A stretch of DNA of 64,000 bases from Clostridia bacterium (GCA_017404985.1 JAFRBK010000052.1:62001-126000); one strand, 5' to 3'. Numbered from the stretch's first letter, positions 50,211 to 63,926 are shown. Made by a program: numbers and translations. Notes: generated by a model not told the origin, from the letters alone.

Positions 50211-51344
50211 ATGAACGAGACCGATAAAGCGAAGGAAACCACGGCGGCGGAACAACCGGCGGAGAACGTTCAGGAAAGGCCCGCGGCGGAACAACCGGCG
50301 GAGAACGTTCAGGAGAGGACTGCGGAGGAGCAGCCGGCGGAAAACGTTCCGGAAAAACCCATGGCGGAACAGCCGGCGAAAAACGTTCCGGAAAAGCCCG
50401 CGTCGGAACAGCCAGTGGAAAATGCACAGGAAAAGCCCGCGGAGGGACCGCAGGCGGCGGAAGCAAAGGCTCCGACCAACGGAAAAAAGCGCAGAAAAGG
50501 CAAGAATGGGAAGGAAAAAACATTGGGGCAGGAAATCCTGAGCTGGGTATGGACGCTGCTGGGCGCCGTGCTGATTGCTCTCACGATCCGGGCATTTATT
50601 TTCGAACCGGTGCGGGTGGACGGCCATTCCATGGACGATACCCTGGCGGACGGGGAAATCATGTTTGTCAGCAAGTTTGACTATTCGAGCAACTGGCTGA
50701 GCTTCTTCTGGCAGGATGATGAAACGAAGGAAAACGCTCCCCGGCTCACGCTGGGCGGAAACCCGTCCGTGAACGATGTGGTGGTCTGCCGTTATCCGGA
50801 CCGGGGCGACACGAATTTCGTCAAGCGGGTGGTCGGCCTGCCCGGGGACACCCTGGAGCTGAAGGAGGGCGTGCTGTACCGGAACGGGGAAAAACAGGAG
50901 GAGGCCTTCCTGAATGACGCGTACCGGACCGGAAGCCTGAACGAGATGAATTCCTATGTCGTTCCGAAGAAGGGCGATAAACTGACCTTCAAGGAAGGAA
51001 ACGGGTATTACATGCTTTTGCTGAACGGGGAACTCTGGGACGTCCGGAATACCCGGCTTTTCTGCAAGGATCCGGAAGGAAAGGACATGATCTTCTCCAG
51101 CCGGGGCGCGGAAATCGTGTATAAGGGAACTACCTATAAAAACTCGGAACCCGGTTTCACGGACCTGCTGAAAACCCTTTCTGAAACCGAGTTCACCATT
51201 GACCGGGATTATTTCTTCCTGATGGGCGACCACCGGAACAACTCCAACGACAGCCGGAGCGTCGGCGCCGTGGACCGCAGCATGATCGTCGGCCATGTCC
51301 GCCAGATTGTCTTCCCCTTCAACAAGTGGCGGGGCGTGAAATAA
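50211..51344 (+). CDS. lepB: signal peptidase I with repetitive cytosolic N-terminus
   Basis: 377 residues. After a repeat-rich hydrophilic N-terminus (about 1-103) comes one membrane helix (WVWTLLGAVLIALTIRAFIF, about 112-131), then the S26 protease: catalytic Ser140 in VDGHSMDDTL, Lys205 in FVKRVVGLPGD, and the GDHRNNSNDSR box (about 345). It releases secreted proteins from their signal peptides, with the active site outside the membrane. An insertion of about 40 residues separates box C and box D. GGGAGAA lies about 9 bases before the ATG. Confidence 0.95.
   Translation: MNETDKAKETTAAEQPAENVQERPAAEQPAENVQERTAEEQPAENVPEKPMAEQPAKNVPEKPASEQPVENAQEKPAEGPQAAEAKAPTNGKKRRKGKNGKEKTLGQEILSWVWTLLGAVLIALTIRAFIFEPVRVDGHSMDDTLADGEIMFVSKFDYSSNWLSFFWQDDETKENAPRLTLGGNPSVNDVVVCRYPDRGDTNFVKRVVGLPGDTLELKEGVLYRNGEKQEEAFLNDAYRTGSLNEMNSYVVPKKGDKLTFKEGNGYYMLLLNGELWDVRNTRLFCKDPEGKDMIFSSRGAEIVYKGTTYKNSEPGFTDLLKTLSETEFTIDRDYFFLMGDHRNNSNDSRSVGAVDRSMIVGHVRQIVFPFNKWRGVK
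50247..50441 (+). repeat. five tandem 39-bp in-frame repeats inside lepB
   Basis: Units of 13 codons reading AEQPAENVQERPA with small changes (AEQPAENVQERTA, EEQPAENVPEKPM, AEQPAKNVPEKPA, SEQPVENAQEKPA). The first two copies are nearly identical at DNA level, suggesting recent slippage or unequal crossing-over. The encoded region is acidic, Pro-rich and likely disordered, on the cytosolic side of the peptidase. Confidence 0.9.
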
Positions 51345-51358
51345 CAAACAGCAACATT

Positions 51359-51393
51359 CTCCCGGCGGGCCTGGAAAAAGCGCCTGCCGGGAG
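51359..51393 (+). terminator. GC-rich hairpin after lepB
   Basis: CTCCCGGCGGGC (51359-51370) pairs with GCCTGCCGGGAG (51382-51393) with one wobble; only TTT follows. It lies 15 bases past the stop and may attenuate or partially end the lepB transcript. Confidence 0.4.
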
Positions 51394-51413
51394 TTTCAGA
51401 AAAGGAGATCGCT

Positions 51414-52529
51414 ATGGGAAATCTCGTCATGGGATACTGGGACTGCCCTTTTTGCGGGTCGAAAGGCATTGCCGGCACGACGATGAACTGCCCAGCCTGC
51501 GGCCGTGCCCGGGGTGACGTCAAGTTTTATATGAAAAATGTTGCCGAAGGGGAAATCCGGGAGCAGAACGAGCGGGGCGATGTGGAATACCTGAAGGAAG
51601 AGCAGGCAAAATATGTCAGCAAGAACCCGGACTGGTACTGCTCCTTCTGCAATTCCCTGAACAGCGACAATGCCCAGTTCTGCGGGAACTGCGGTGCTTC
51701 CCGGGCGGATTCGGAAAGCAACTATTTTGACATGCTCCAGAAAAAGGAAGAGCGGGAACGCGCCGCAGCCGCAGCACAGCAGCCCGAGCAGAAGCGCCGG
51801 AATCCCCTGGTCATCCTTCTGATTATCGCTGCCATTATTGCCGGGGTTGTCTTTTTCCTGAACAGCAACAAGACGTCCGGCGATCTGAAGGTGACCGCCC
51901 TGAACTGGGACAGGTCCATCAGCATTGAGAAGAACGTCCAATGCAGCGAATCCGGCTGGGAGCTTCCGGAGGGTGCGGAGCTCACGGAGAAAAAGAGAGA
52001 GATTCACCACTACGACAACGTGGTTGACCATTATGAAAAGCGGGAAGTGAAACGATCCCGGCAGGTGGTGGACCACTATGAGACATACTACACCTACAAG
52101 GACAACGGAAACGGCACCTTCACGGAGGAACCGAACGAGCGGCCGGTCTATACCACGGAGTACTATACCGAGACGGTTTCGGAGCCGGTCTATAAACAGG
52201 TTGCGCGTTACGCCACGAAATATTATTACACAATCTGGCGATGGAAGCAGGACCGCGAAGAGAAGGCGGCCGGCAATGACCATAACGCCTACTGGCCGGA
52301 GCTGAACCTGGGCGGAGACGAGCGGGAAGCGGGACGGACGGAGGAATACCGCTTCACCGTGGAGGACCAGAAGAAGAATACCACGACTACTTACCGGCTC
52401 GCAGAGGCTGACTGGCGCAATATCCATGTGGACGATACCCTGAACATTACCGCCAAGCGAACCGGAAAAAGCGCATTCATCTCCGACGAAAAGGGAAACA
52501 AAATCGCGGATGTTGAAGCGGTGCGGTAA
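51414..52529 (+). CDS. membrane protein with two N-terminal zinc ribbons, function unknown
   Basis: 371 residues. Two zinc-ribbon/RanBP2-type fingers: WDCPFCGSKG...MNCPACGRA (about 9-34) and WYCSFCNSLNSDNAQFCGNC (about 75-94). Then an Ala/Gln/Arg-rich coiled segment, one membrane helix (PLVILLIIAAIIAGVVFFL, about 126-144) and a C-terminal domain (about 150-371) rich in Tyr, Lys and Asp. That domain repeats VVDHYE twice (about 203 and 222) and looks all-beta. It may link a cytosolic zinc sensor to an extracellular domain. AAGGAG lies 6 bases before the ATG. Between lepB and the ATP synthase operon. Confidence 0.8.
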   Translation: MGNLVMGYWDCPFCGSKGIAGTTMNCPACGRARGDVKFYMKNVAEGEIREQNERGDVEYLKEEQAKYVSKNPDWYCSFCNSLNSDNAQFCGNCGASRADSESNYFDMLQKKEERERAAAAAQQPEQKRRNPLVILLIIAAIIAGVVFFLNSNKTSGDLKVTALNWDRSISIEKNVQCSESGWELPEGAELTEKKREIHHYDNVVDHYEKREVKRSRQVVDHYETYYTYKDNGNGTFTEEPNERPVYTTEYYTETVSEPVYKQVARYATKYYYTIWRWKQDREEKAAGNDHNAYWPELNLGGDEREAGRTEEYRFTVEDQKKNTTTTYRLAEADWRNIHVDDTLNITAKRTGKSAFISDEKGNKIADVEAVR

Positions 52530-52532
52530 TCG

Positions 52533-52561
52533 TTGCAAAACCCCTGCGGATTTGGTAAAAT
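52533..52561 (+). promoter_or_regulatory. promoter of the atp operon
   Basis: TTGCAA (52533-52538), 17 bases, TAAAAT (52556-52561) preceded by TGG (extended -10), beginning 4 bases past the previous stop. Confidence 0.7.
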
Positions 52562-52595
52562 AATCTATAAAGTGTCAACAGGGAGGAATGGGCCG

Positions 52596-53022
52596 GTGGC
52601 GGGGATGGATCCTGCAGTCAAGAAGGAGACGCTGTACACCGCGTCCTGGGTGATTCTGCTCAGCCTGCTTTTGCAGGCAGTATTCCTGGTCATCGGAGAA
52701 TGGGATCTGTCCGTGCTGCTGGGGAACCTCGGCGGCGCCGCAGCGGCGATCGGCAGCTATTACCTGCTGGCCCGGACGGTGAGCCGGGCGGTGGAAAAAG
52801 GCACGCCGGAGGACGCCGCGAAGATGGTTAAGGCATCCGCGGGCCTGCGCCTGGCGGGTTCCGCCCTGGTTTGCGTTCTGCTGATTGCCGTGCTGAAAAC
52901 CAATGTTTATGCTACGCTGATTCCGCTGCTGTTTCCCCGGATCGGGCTGATGTTCCGCCCGATGATCGACCGGAAACGCGGCGCGGCCTCTCCGGAAACG
53001 GGGACTGAAGGAAGTGATCTGA

Positions 53023-53030
<8 letters not shown>
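52596..53030 (+). CDS. ATP synthase subunit I-like membrane protein
   Basis: 144 residues with four hydrophobic helices (about 14-34, 38-58, 75-97, 100-118) in the pattern of AtpI, the membrane chaperone that helps assemble the c ring. Sequence is weakly conserved in the family; the assignment rests on helices, size and place as first gene of the operon. GTG start preferred: GGAGG ends 9 bases before it, whereas the next ATG (52605) is too far. Overlaps atpB by 8 bases. Confidence 0.7.
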
Positions 53031-54262
<1,232 letters not shown>

Positions 54263-54307
54263 CCGGAGAGAATGTCCGTACCCACTGCGGACAGAACGGG
54301 GATTGAC

Positions 54308-54817
54308 ATGCAGAACTTAGAAGTGATTTCCGTCAACATCTGGGCGATTCTGGCTTCCCTGGCCAATCTGCTCCTGTTGACGCTGATCGTGAAGAAGTTC
54401 CTCTTCAAGCCGGTAAAGAAAGTGCTGCAAAGCCGCCGCGCCGCCATTGATGAGGACTATGACCGGGCGAAGACTGCCCGGGAGCAGGCGGAGGAAAGCC
54501 GCGAGCACTATGAGGCTGCCATGGCAGCGGCCCATCAGACGGCGGACCAGATGATTTCCGAAGCCGCCCGGACCGCGGAGCGCCGCGGCAACGACATCGT
54601 GGCCGAAGCCAGGGAACGGGCTTCGGAGATTCGCCGTCAGGCGGAAAACGACGCGGAGCTGGAGCGGAAGAAGGCGGCGGACGACATGAAGCGGGAAATC
54701 GCCGACGTATCCGCGCGGCTGACCGGCAAGCTGCTGGAGCGGGAGATCAACGAGGAAGATCACCGCGCATTGATCGACTCCTTCCTGCAGGAGATAGACC
54801 ATGACGACGACAAGTAA
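54308..54817 (+). CDS. atpF: F-type ATP synthase subunit b
   Basis: 169 residues: a membrane helix (about 9-28, WAILASLANLLLLTLIV), then a very long charged helix (about 35-155) with KPVKKVLQSRRAAIDEDYDRA, the stator stalk. Start chosen at 54308, since LEVISVNIW at the very N-terminus is typical and ACGGGGATTGAC precedes it. An earlier in-frame ATG at 54272 has its GGAG site too close. Overlaps atpH by 17 bases. Confidence 0.92.
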   Translation: MQNLEVISVNIWAILASLANLLLLTLIVKKFLFKPVKKVLQSRRAAIDEDYDRAKTAREQAEESREHYEAAMAAAHQTADQMISEAARTAERRGNDIVAEARERASEIRRQAENDAELERKKAADDMKREIADVSARLTGKLLEREINEEDHRALIDSFLQEIDHDDDK

Positions 54818-55327
54818 GGAATACGCGCACGCGCTGTTTGCCCTGGCGGCGGAGAACGGCATCATCCGGGAAACGATGGATGGGCTGGTGACCGTACAGA
54901 GCGCCCTGCTTCAGGCGCCGGAATACCGGCAGCTGCTGCAGAGCCCTGCCATCCAGAAGCAGGAGCGGACCCACGCGCTGGAAGACGTGTTTCAGGGGAA
55001 GATCCCGGACGTGCTCCTGGTGCTGCTGAAGATGATGGTATCCCGGGGACAGATGAACGCCTTCAGCGGAATGGTCCGGGAATATGAAATCCTGGCCCGG
55101 CATTACCAGGGAGAATCCCTGGCCCTGGTTACTTCCGCGGTTCCCCTGAAAGAGGCGGAAACAGTCGCGCTTCGGGCGGCCCTCGAAAAGAAGCTGGGAC
55201 GGAAGGTGGTGCTCCACTGCGCCGTGGATCCCGCCCTGATCGGCGGGATGCGCGTGGAAGTAGACAACCAGGTGATCGACGGCAGCATTCGGAACAAGCT
55301 GCAGCAAATCAAGGAAGTGATGAACGC

Positions 55328-55331
<4 letters not shown>
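54801..55331 (+). CDS. atpH: F-type ATP synthase subunit delta (OSCP)
   Basis: 176 residues. N-terminal helical domain ([20 protein letters not shown]) and C-terminal [32 protein letters not shown] (about 134-165, read in two parts), the delta/OSCP signature. It ties the b stalk to the alpha3beta3 head. Starts inside atpF and overlaps atpA by 4 bases. Confidence 0.93.
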
Positions 55332-56821
<1,490 letters not shown>

Positions 56822-56824
56822 GCC

Positions 56825-59339
<2,515 letters not shown>

Positions 59340-59340
59340 A

Positions 59341-59368
59341 CAGGGCGGACGGGCAACCGTCCGCCCTG
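59341..59368 (+). terminator. 12-bp GC hairpin with GCAA tetraloop after the atp operon
   Basis: CAGGGCGGACGG (59341-59352), loop GCAA, CCGTCCGCCCTG (59357-59368). Perfect stem starting one base past the atpC stop, but no T-tract follows, so it may mark the mRNA 3' end or only pause polymerase before the peptidase gene. Confidence 0.5.
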
Positions 59369-59395
59369 CCTGCAATGAAGAAGGAGAGAAATCCT

Positions 59396-60655
59396 ATGGA
59401 TCAGCTGGAACGGTTTTTAACCTTCGCGGAACAGTCCCCCACCGCTTTCCACGCGGCGGCCAACCTGGCGGAAATGCTGGAAAAGCACGGCTTTGCCCGC
59501 CTGACGGAAACAGACCCGTGGCTGGTGGACGCCGGCGGAAAGTACTATGTGGTGCGGAACGATTCCGCCGTGATCGCCTTCAGCGTGCCGGAAACCGGCT
59601 TTGCTTCCTTCCGGATCGCAGCGGCGCATTCGGATTCGCCGGCTTTCAAGCTGAAAGAGCATTTTGAGGACGCTTCCGGGGATTATTGCCGGATCAATGT
59701 GGAGAAGTACGGCGGGATGATCATGTCCTCCTGGCTGGACCGGCCCCTTTCGGTCGCCGGGCGGCTGGCGGTCCGGGAGGGGGACGGGGTCGGCGTCCGG
59801 CTCGTGAACCTGGACCGGGACGCGCTGCTGATTCCGAACCAGCCGATCCATTTCAACCGGGAGATCAACGACGGCTTTAAATACGACCCCCAGACGGACC
59901 TGATGGCGCTGTACGGGCCGAAGGAAAAAGCGGGCGCCCTGATGAAGGAGATCGCGGAAGCGGCCGGAGTGGAGGAAAAGGACGTGCTGAGCCACGACCT
60001 GTTCCTTTACAGCCGGCAGAACGCCAGCATCTGGGGCGCGGAGGACGCTTACTTCTCCTGCGGGAGGATTGACGACCTGGAATGCGCCTGGGCGGCGATG
60101 ACGGCGATGACGGAAAGCCCGGCCCGGGACGCGATCAACGTCTGCGCCGTTTTCGACAATGAGGAAGTGGGCTCGGGCACCCGGCAGGGCGCGGATTCGG
60201 GCTTCCTGTACGATACCCTGACGCGGCTGGGCTTTGCCCTGGGCGCCTCTGACGGGGAAATCCGGGCGGCGGTGGCCGGCGGGTTTTTGGTTTCCGCGGA
60301 CAACGCCCATGCGGTCCATCCCAACCATCCGGAAAGATTCGACAAACAGAACCGGGTGTATATGAACAAGGGCGTGGTAATCAAACACAACGCCAGCCAG
60401 AAATATTCCACGGACGCGGTATCCGGCGCCCGGTTCTCCCTGATTTGCGAAAGGGCGGGCGTGCCGGTGCAGCATTTTGCGAACCGCAGCGACCTGCCCG
60501 GCGGCTCCACGCTGGCGACCTATTCCGTCCGCCATGTGTCCATGGAAACCGTGGATATCGGCCTGGCCCAGCTGGCGATGCATTCCGTCTGTGAAACCGC
60601 CGGGACAGCGGACCTGGAGTACCTGATTGCTGCCCTGAAGGAATTCTGGAACTGA
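59396..60655 (+). CDS. M18 family aminopeptidase
   Basis: 419 residues of the aspartyl aminopeptidase/ApeB family. Zinc and catalytic motifs: AAHSDSPAFKLK (His and Asp, about 82-93), CAVFDNEEVGSGTRQGADS (about 254-272, Glu-Glu) and, near the end, VIKHNASQKYSTDA (about 328-341). Cytosolic, probably dodecameric; trims acidic or neutral N-terminal residues. Start at 59396 with AAGGAG 9 bases upstream; an in-frame ATG at 59375 lacks spacing. It may be co-transcribed weakly with the atp operon. Confidence 0.94.
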   Translation: MDQLERFLTFAEQSPTAFHAAANLAEMLEKHGFARLTETDPWLVDAGGKYYVVRNDSAVIAFSVPETGFASFRIAAAHSDSPAFKLKEHFEDASGDYCRINVEKYGGMIMSSWLDRPLSVAGRLAVREGDGVGVRLVNLDRDALLIPNQPIHFNREINDGFKYDPQTDLMALYGPKEKAGALMKEIAEAAGVEEKDVLSHDLFLYSRQNASIWGAEDAYFSCGRIDDLECAWAAMTAMTESPARDAINVCAVFDNEEVGSGTRQGADSGFLYDTLTRLGFALGASDGEIRAAVAGGFLVSADNAHAVHPNHPERFDKQNRVYMNKGVVIKHNASQKYSTDAVSGARFSLICERAGVPVQHFANRSDLPGGSTLATYSVRHVSMETVDIGLAQLAMHSVCETAGTADLEYLIAALKEFWN

Positions 60656-60700
60656 AGACGGCGGCGCGATCCAAAATACAGGCAAAAAACAATCGGCCGC

Positions 60701-60729
60701 TTGACAGAATCCGGACAGAAGCGTATGCT
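60701..60729 (+). promoter_or_regulatory. promoter of the trp ABC operon
   Basis: Consensus TTGACA (60701-60706), 17 bases, TATGCT (60724-60729). Transcription would begin just before the T-box stem I. Confidence 0.8.
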
Positions 60730-61010
60730 TTCCTCAAACCGATGAGGGAGAAGAGTAGCTTCCCCGCGGCACGGTACAGGGAGCCGCCGACAGTGGAACG
60801 GCGGTCCGTGCGGAGGATGTGAATGGACTTCCGAGGGTGCACCGAAAGGCAGCGAGTAGGATGCAACGGGGACCGTACCCGTTATCCGGGCGGCACGTAT
60901 CAGGGGTACGTGAAGAAAGAGAAGGTTTTCCTCCGGGAAGGCCAAGCTGAGTGGCACCGCGAAATATCCGCCTCAGTACGCTGTAAACAGCGCGCTGGGG
61001 TTTTTTGTTT
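60730..61010 (+). ncRNA. T-box leader, tryptophan-type
   Basis: A tRNA-sensing antitermination leader. Stem I begins with GATGAGGGAGAAGAGTAGC and contains the distal T-loop module AGGGAGCCGCCG/TGGAACGGCGG. The specifier loop reads GAA-TGG-AC with TGG at 60824-60826 (Trp). The T-box AGCTGAGTGGCACCGCG (60945-60961) forms an antiterminator: CTGAG pairs with CTCAG (60972-60976) and GCG with CGC, leaving the 7-base bulge TGGCACC. Bulge TGGC pairs with GCCA of tRNA(Trp), whose discriminator is G. The competing terminator (60971-61000) is followed by six T. Uncharged tRNA(Trp) should turn the operon on. Confidence 0.96.
60971..61006 (+). terminator. T-box-controlled intrinsic terminator
   Basis: CCTCAGTACGCTG (60971-60983) pairs with CAGCGCGCTGGGG (60988-61000) with one mismatch and two wobbles, then TTTTTT (61001-61006). 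Mutually exclusive with the antiterminator. Confidence 0.9.
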
Positions 61011-61062
61011 CGCTTCCCCTGAACAACACATTACTATTTCAGGTGAAAGGAAGGACAAAACA

Positions 61063-62079
61063 ATGAAAAAGGCACTGGCACTGGTTCTCTCCATGATCAT
61101 GGCATTCTCCCTGGTTTCCCTTGCTTCCGCGGAAGCGAAAACGAACTTCACCATCGGCATCTGCAACTTTGTGGATGACGCGAGCCTCAACCAGATTATC
61201 GCGAACATCCGGGAGCGCCTGGGCGAAATCGCCGCGGAAAAGGGCGTCACCTTCGACATCAAAGAGGACAACTGCAACCTGGACGGCAGCGTGATGCAGC
61301 AGATTATTTCCAACTTCCTGGCGGATGAAGTCGACCTGATGGTCGGCGTGGCCACCCCGGTGGCGCTGACGATGCAGGGAATGACGGAAGACAAGCCGGT
61401 GCCGGTGGTATTCGCCGCGGTGTCCGACCCGGTCGGCGCCGGAATCGTCCAGAGCCTGGAGGCGCCCGGCGCCAATCTGACCGGCACATCGGACTACCTG
61501 GACACCGGCGCCGTGCTGAACCTGATCTTCGCCGCGAATCCGGACGCGAAGAAGGTAGCGCTCCTGTACAACCCCTCTGAGGATGCCTCCACGGCGCCGA
61601 TTGCCGCCGCGAAGGAGATCCTGGGCGGAAAAGGCATTGAAGTGAAGGAATACACCGGCAGCAACGCTTCCGAGGTTATGCTCGCGGCTGACGCGATCGT
61701 GAACGACGGGATGGACGCGGTGTTCACTCCCACGGACAACACGATCATGAGCGCGGAGCTTTCCATTTATGAAAAGTTTGCCGAGGCGAAGATTCCGCAC
61801 TATACCGGGGCCGACTCCTTCGCCCTGAACGGCGCGTTCCTGGGCTACGGTGTCGACTACGCGAACCTGGGCCGCGAAACCGCGGACATGATCGCCGCCA
61901 TTCTGGTGGACGGCGCGGATCCGGCAGCTACGCCGGTCAAAACCTTTGACAACGGCACGGCCACGGTAAACACCGAGATCTGCGCGGCGATCGGATTCGA
62001 CTTAGAAACGATCCGGGAAGCGTTCGCCCCCTACTGCACCCAGGTGAAAGAAATCAAAACCGCTGAAAGCTTTGAGTAA
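61063..62079 (+). CDS. trpX: ABC transporter substrate-binding protein, TrpX-like (probable tryptophan)
   Basis: 338 residues. Sec signal peptide (MKKALALVLSMIMAFSLV, cleavage near ASAEA) with no lipobox Cys. Mature part is an ABC_sub_bind (DUF534) fold: ADEVDLMVGVATPVAL (about 85-100), PVVFAAVSDPVGAGIV (about 112-127), GTSDYLD, KVALLYNPSEDAS (about 165) and the C-terminal GYGVDYANLGRETADM. In firmicutes this family with a Trp T-box is the trpXYZ system. AAGGAAGGAC precedes the ATG. Lack of a lipobox means it may be freely secreted or held otherwise. Confidence 0.88.
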   Translation: MKKALALVLSMIMAFSLVSLASAEAKTNFTIGICNFVDDASLNQIIANIRERLGEIAAEKGVTFDIKEDNCNLDGSVMQQIISNFLADEVDLMVGVATPVALTMQGMTEDKPVPVVFAAVSDPVGAGIVQSLEAPGANLTGTSDYLDTGAVLNLIFAANPDAKKVALLYNPSEDASTAPIAAAKEILGGKGIEVKEYTGSNASEVMLAADAIVNDGMDAVFTPTDNTIMSAELSIYEKFAEAKIPHYTGADSFALNGAFLGYGVDYANLGRETADMIAAILVDGADPAATPVKTFDNGTATVNTEICAAIGFDLETIREAFAPYCTQVKEIKTAESFE

Positions 62080-62081
62080 TC

Positions 62082-63020
62082 ATGATGAGTATTGACAAAT
62101 GGCTGGCGCTGGGGCAGACGGCGGCAGAGCTGGGGCTGGTGAACGCCCTGACCGTGCTGAGCCTGTTCCTGAGCTATTCGATGCTGAATGTCTGCGACCT
62201 GTCCACGGACGGATGCTTTACCCTCGGCGCGGCGGTGGGTGCGCTGGTGGCGATTGCCGGGTTTCCCTGGCTTTCGCTGCCGGCCGCCATGCTGGCCGGC
62301 GTGGTTTCCGGCTTTGTGACGGCGACCCTGCAGACCCGGATGGGCGTGCAGAGCCTGCTGGCGGGCATTGTGGTGAAAACCGCCCTGTACTCCGTGAACA
62401 TGGCGCTGACCGGCAACAAGGCCACGCTGAGCATGAACAAGGTGCCGACCGTGTTTTCCATGGCCAAAACGGCCCTGAAGGATACGCCTCTGGCCGGACA
62501 GAGCACGCTGATCGTGATGCTGGTGATTGTCGCCCTGGCCGCCTGGTTCCTCTGCGCCTTTCTGAAGACCAAACTGGGGCTGGCCATCCGCGCCACCGGA
62601 AGCAATGCGGATATGGTGCGGTCCTCCTCTATCAATCCCACGTTCACGACGACCGTGGGGCTTTGCGTTTCCAACGCGTTCACGGCGCTGAGCGGATGCC
62701 TGATGGCCCAGCAGCAGAAAAACTTTGAAATCAATATGGGCTCCGGCATGGTGACGGTGGCCCTGGCCAGCCTGCTGATCGGCGGCGTGTTCGTTGCGAA
62801 ACACCGGCCGGTGCCGCTGCGCGCGCTGGGCGCCGTGCTCGGCGCGATCCTGTTCCGGATTGTCTATGCGCTGGCCCTCCGGTTCAATATGCCGGCCTTC
62901 ATGCTGAAGGCAGTGTCCTCGGTGATCGTGGTTCTGGCGATTTCCGGCCCGTACCTGCGCAGCCAGCTGCCGCTGATCCTGCGGCGGTGGAAGTATTCCC
63001 GGGAAGGGAGGGACGCCTGA
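62082..63020 (+). CDS. trpY: ABC transporter permease, TrpY-like
   Basis: 312 residues with about eight to nine helices, of the BPD_transp_2 (livH/branched amino acid) type: LSYSMLNVCDLSTDGCFTLGAAVGA (about 28-52, in parts), TRMGVQSLLAGIVVKT and the coupling region FLKTKLGLAIRATGSNADMVRSSS (about 165-188). Membrane part of the T-box-controlled importer. Starts 2 bases after trpX; overlaps the ATPase start by 1 base (TGATG). Confidence 0.9.
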   Translation: MMSIDKWLALGQTAAELGLVNALTVLSLFLSYSMLNVCDLSTDGCFTLGAAVGALVAIAGFPWLSLPAAMLAGVVSGFVTATLQTRMGVQSLLAGIVVKTALYSVNMALTGNKATLSMNKVPTVFSMAKTALKDTPLAGQSTLIVMLVIVALAAWFLCAFLKTKLGLAIRATGSNADMVRSSSINPTFTTTVGLCVSNAFTALSGCLMAQQQKNFEINMGSGMVTVALASLLIGGVFVAKHRPVPLRALGAVLGAILFRIVYALALRFNMPAFMLKAVSSVIVVLAISGPYLRSQLPLILRRWKYSREGRDA

Positions 63021-63808
63021 TGCTGGAGCTGAGGAACGTCTGCAAAACCTTCCATGCGGGAACGCCGGACGAGAAACGGGCGCTGATTGACGTGTCCCTG
63101 CAGGTTGCGGACGGGGACTTCATCAGCATTATCGGGGCGAACGGCGCCGGAAAATCGACGCTGTTCAACGCGATCTGCGGCAGCTTTTTTGTCGATTCCG
63201 GCAGCATCCTGCTGGACGGGAAAAACGTAACAATGACGCCGGAGCACCAGCGCGCCCGGGTGATCGGGCGGCTGTTCCAGGACCCGATGCGCGGCAGTGC
63301 CCCGGATATGAGCATTGAGGAAAACCTGGCGCTGGCGGCCGGCATCGGCGGCTGGCTGTCCCGGGTTTCCGCTTCGGACCGGAAAGCTTTCCGGGAACGG
63401 CTGAGCCTGCTCGGCATGGGGCTGGAGGACCGGATGCGCCAGCCCGTCGGCCTTCTGTCCGGCGGCCAGCGCCAGGCGCTGACGCTGCTGATGGCAACCT
63501 ACCAGGTTCCGAAGATTCTCCTGCTGGACGAGCATACCGCCGCCCTGGACCCGGGCACCGCGGAAAAGGTGCTGGCCCTGACCCGGCAGATTGTCAGCGA
63601 GCACCGGATCACCTGCCTGATGATCACCCATAACATGCAATCCGCCCTTGACCTGGGCAACCGGACGCTGATGATGGACCAGGGGCAGATCATCTATGAC
63701 GTGACCGGGGAGGAACGGGCCGGACTGACCATCGGGGACCTGACGGAGAAATTCCGCCAGCTGAGCGGCAAGACCCTGGACAACGACAGAATGCTCCTGA
63801 GAAAATGA
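63020..63808 (+). CDS. trpZ: ABC transporter ATP-binding protein, TrpZ-like
   Basis: 262 residues. Walker A GANGAGKST (about 39-47), Q-loop RLFQDPMRG, signature LLSGGQRQALTLLMA (about 144-158), Walker B ILLLDEHTAALD (about 166-177) and H-loop MITHNMQ. The helical subdomain is extended (EENLALAAGIGGWLSRVS). Powers the Trp-type importer. ATG at 63020 with GGGAGGGACG upstream; overlaps the permease stop. Confidence 0.92.
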   Translation: MLELRNVCKTFHAGTPDEKRALIDVSLQVADGDFISIIGANGAGKSTLFNAICGSFFVDSGSILLDGKNVTMTPEHQRARVIGRLFQDPMRGSAPDMSIEENLALAAGIGGWLSRVSASDRKAFRERLSLLGMGLEDRMRQPVGLLSGGQRQALTLLMATYQVPKILLLDEHTAALDPGTAEKVLALTRQIVSEHRITCLMITHNMQSALDLGNRTLMMDQGQIIYDVTGEERAGLTIGDLTEKFRQLSGKTLDNDRMLLRK

Positions 63809-63860
63809 AAACGGGAAAACAATCATAAAACAACGCGGAAGCGGGAAACTGTGATAAAAT

Positions 63861-63926
63861 AACCCATCAGACCGGATGCACCCCGGCTGTATTGACGGAG
63901 TGGGGGAGCATGCGGTAAGATGGGTT
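63861..63926. promoter_or_regulatory. nested inverted repeats upstream of dapA
   Basis: Outer arms AACCCATC (63861-63868) and GATGGGTT (63919-63926); inner arms CCGGATGCACCCC (63872-63884) and GGGGAGCATGCGG (63903-63915) with two mismatches and an 18-base loop; TTTT overlaps the end. It could be a terminator for the trp operon or a dapA leader structure. A TG-containing -10 (TAAAAT at 63855-63860) abuts the left arm. No lysine riboswitch consensus. Confidence 0.4.

Noticed and set aside
50247-50441. CRISPR-like repeat array
   Set aside because: The repeats are directly adjacent without spacers and in frame within lepB.
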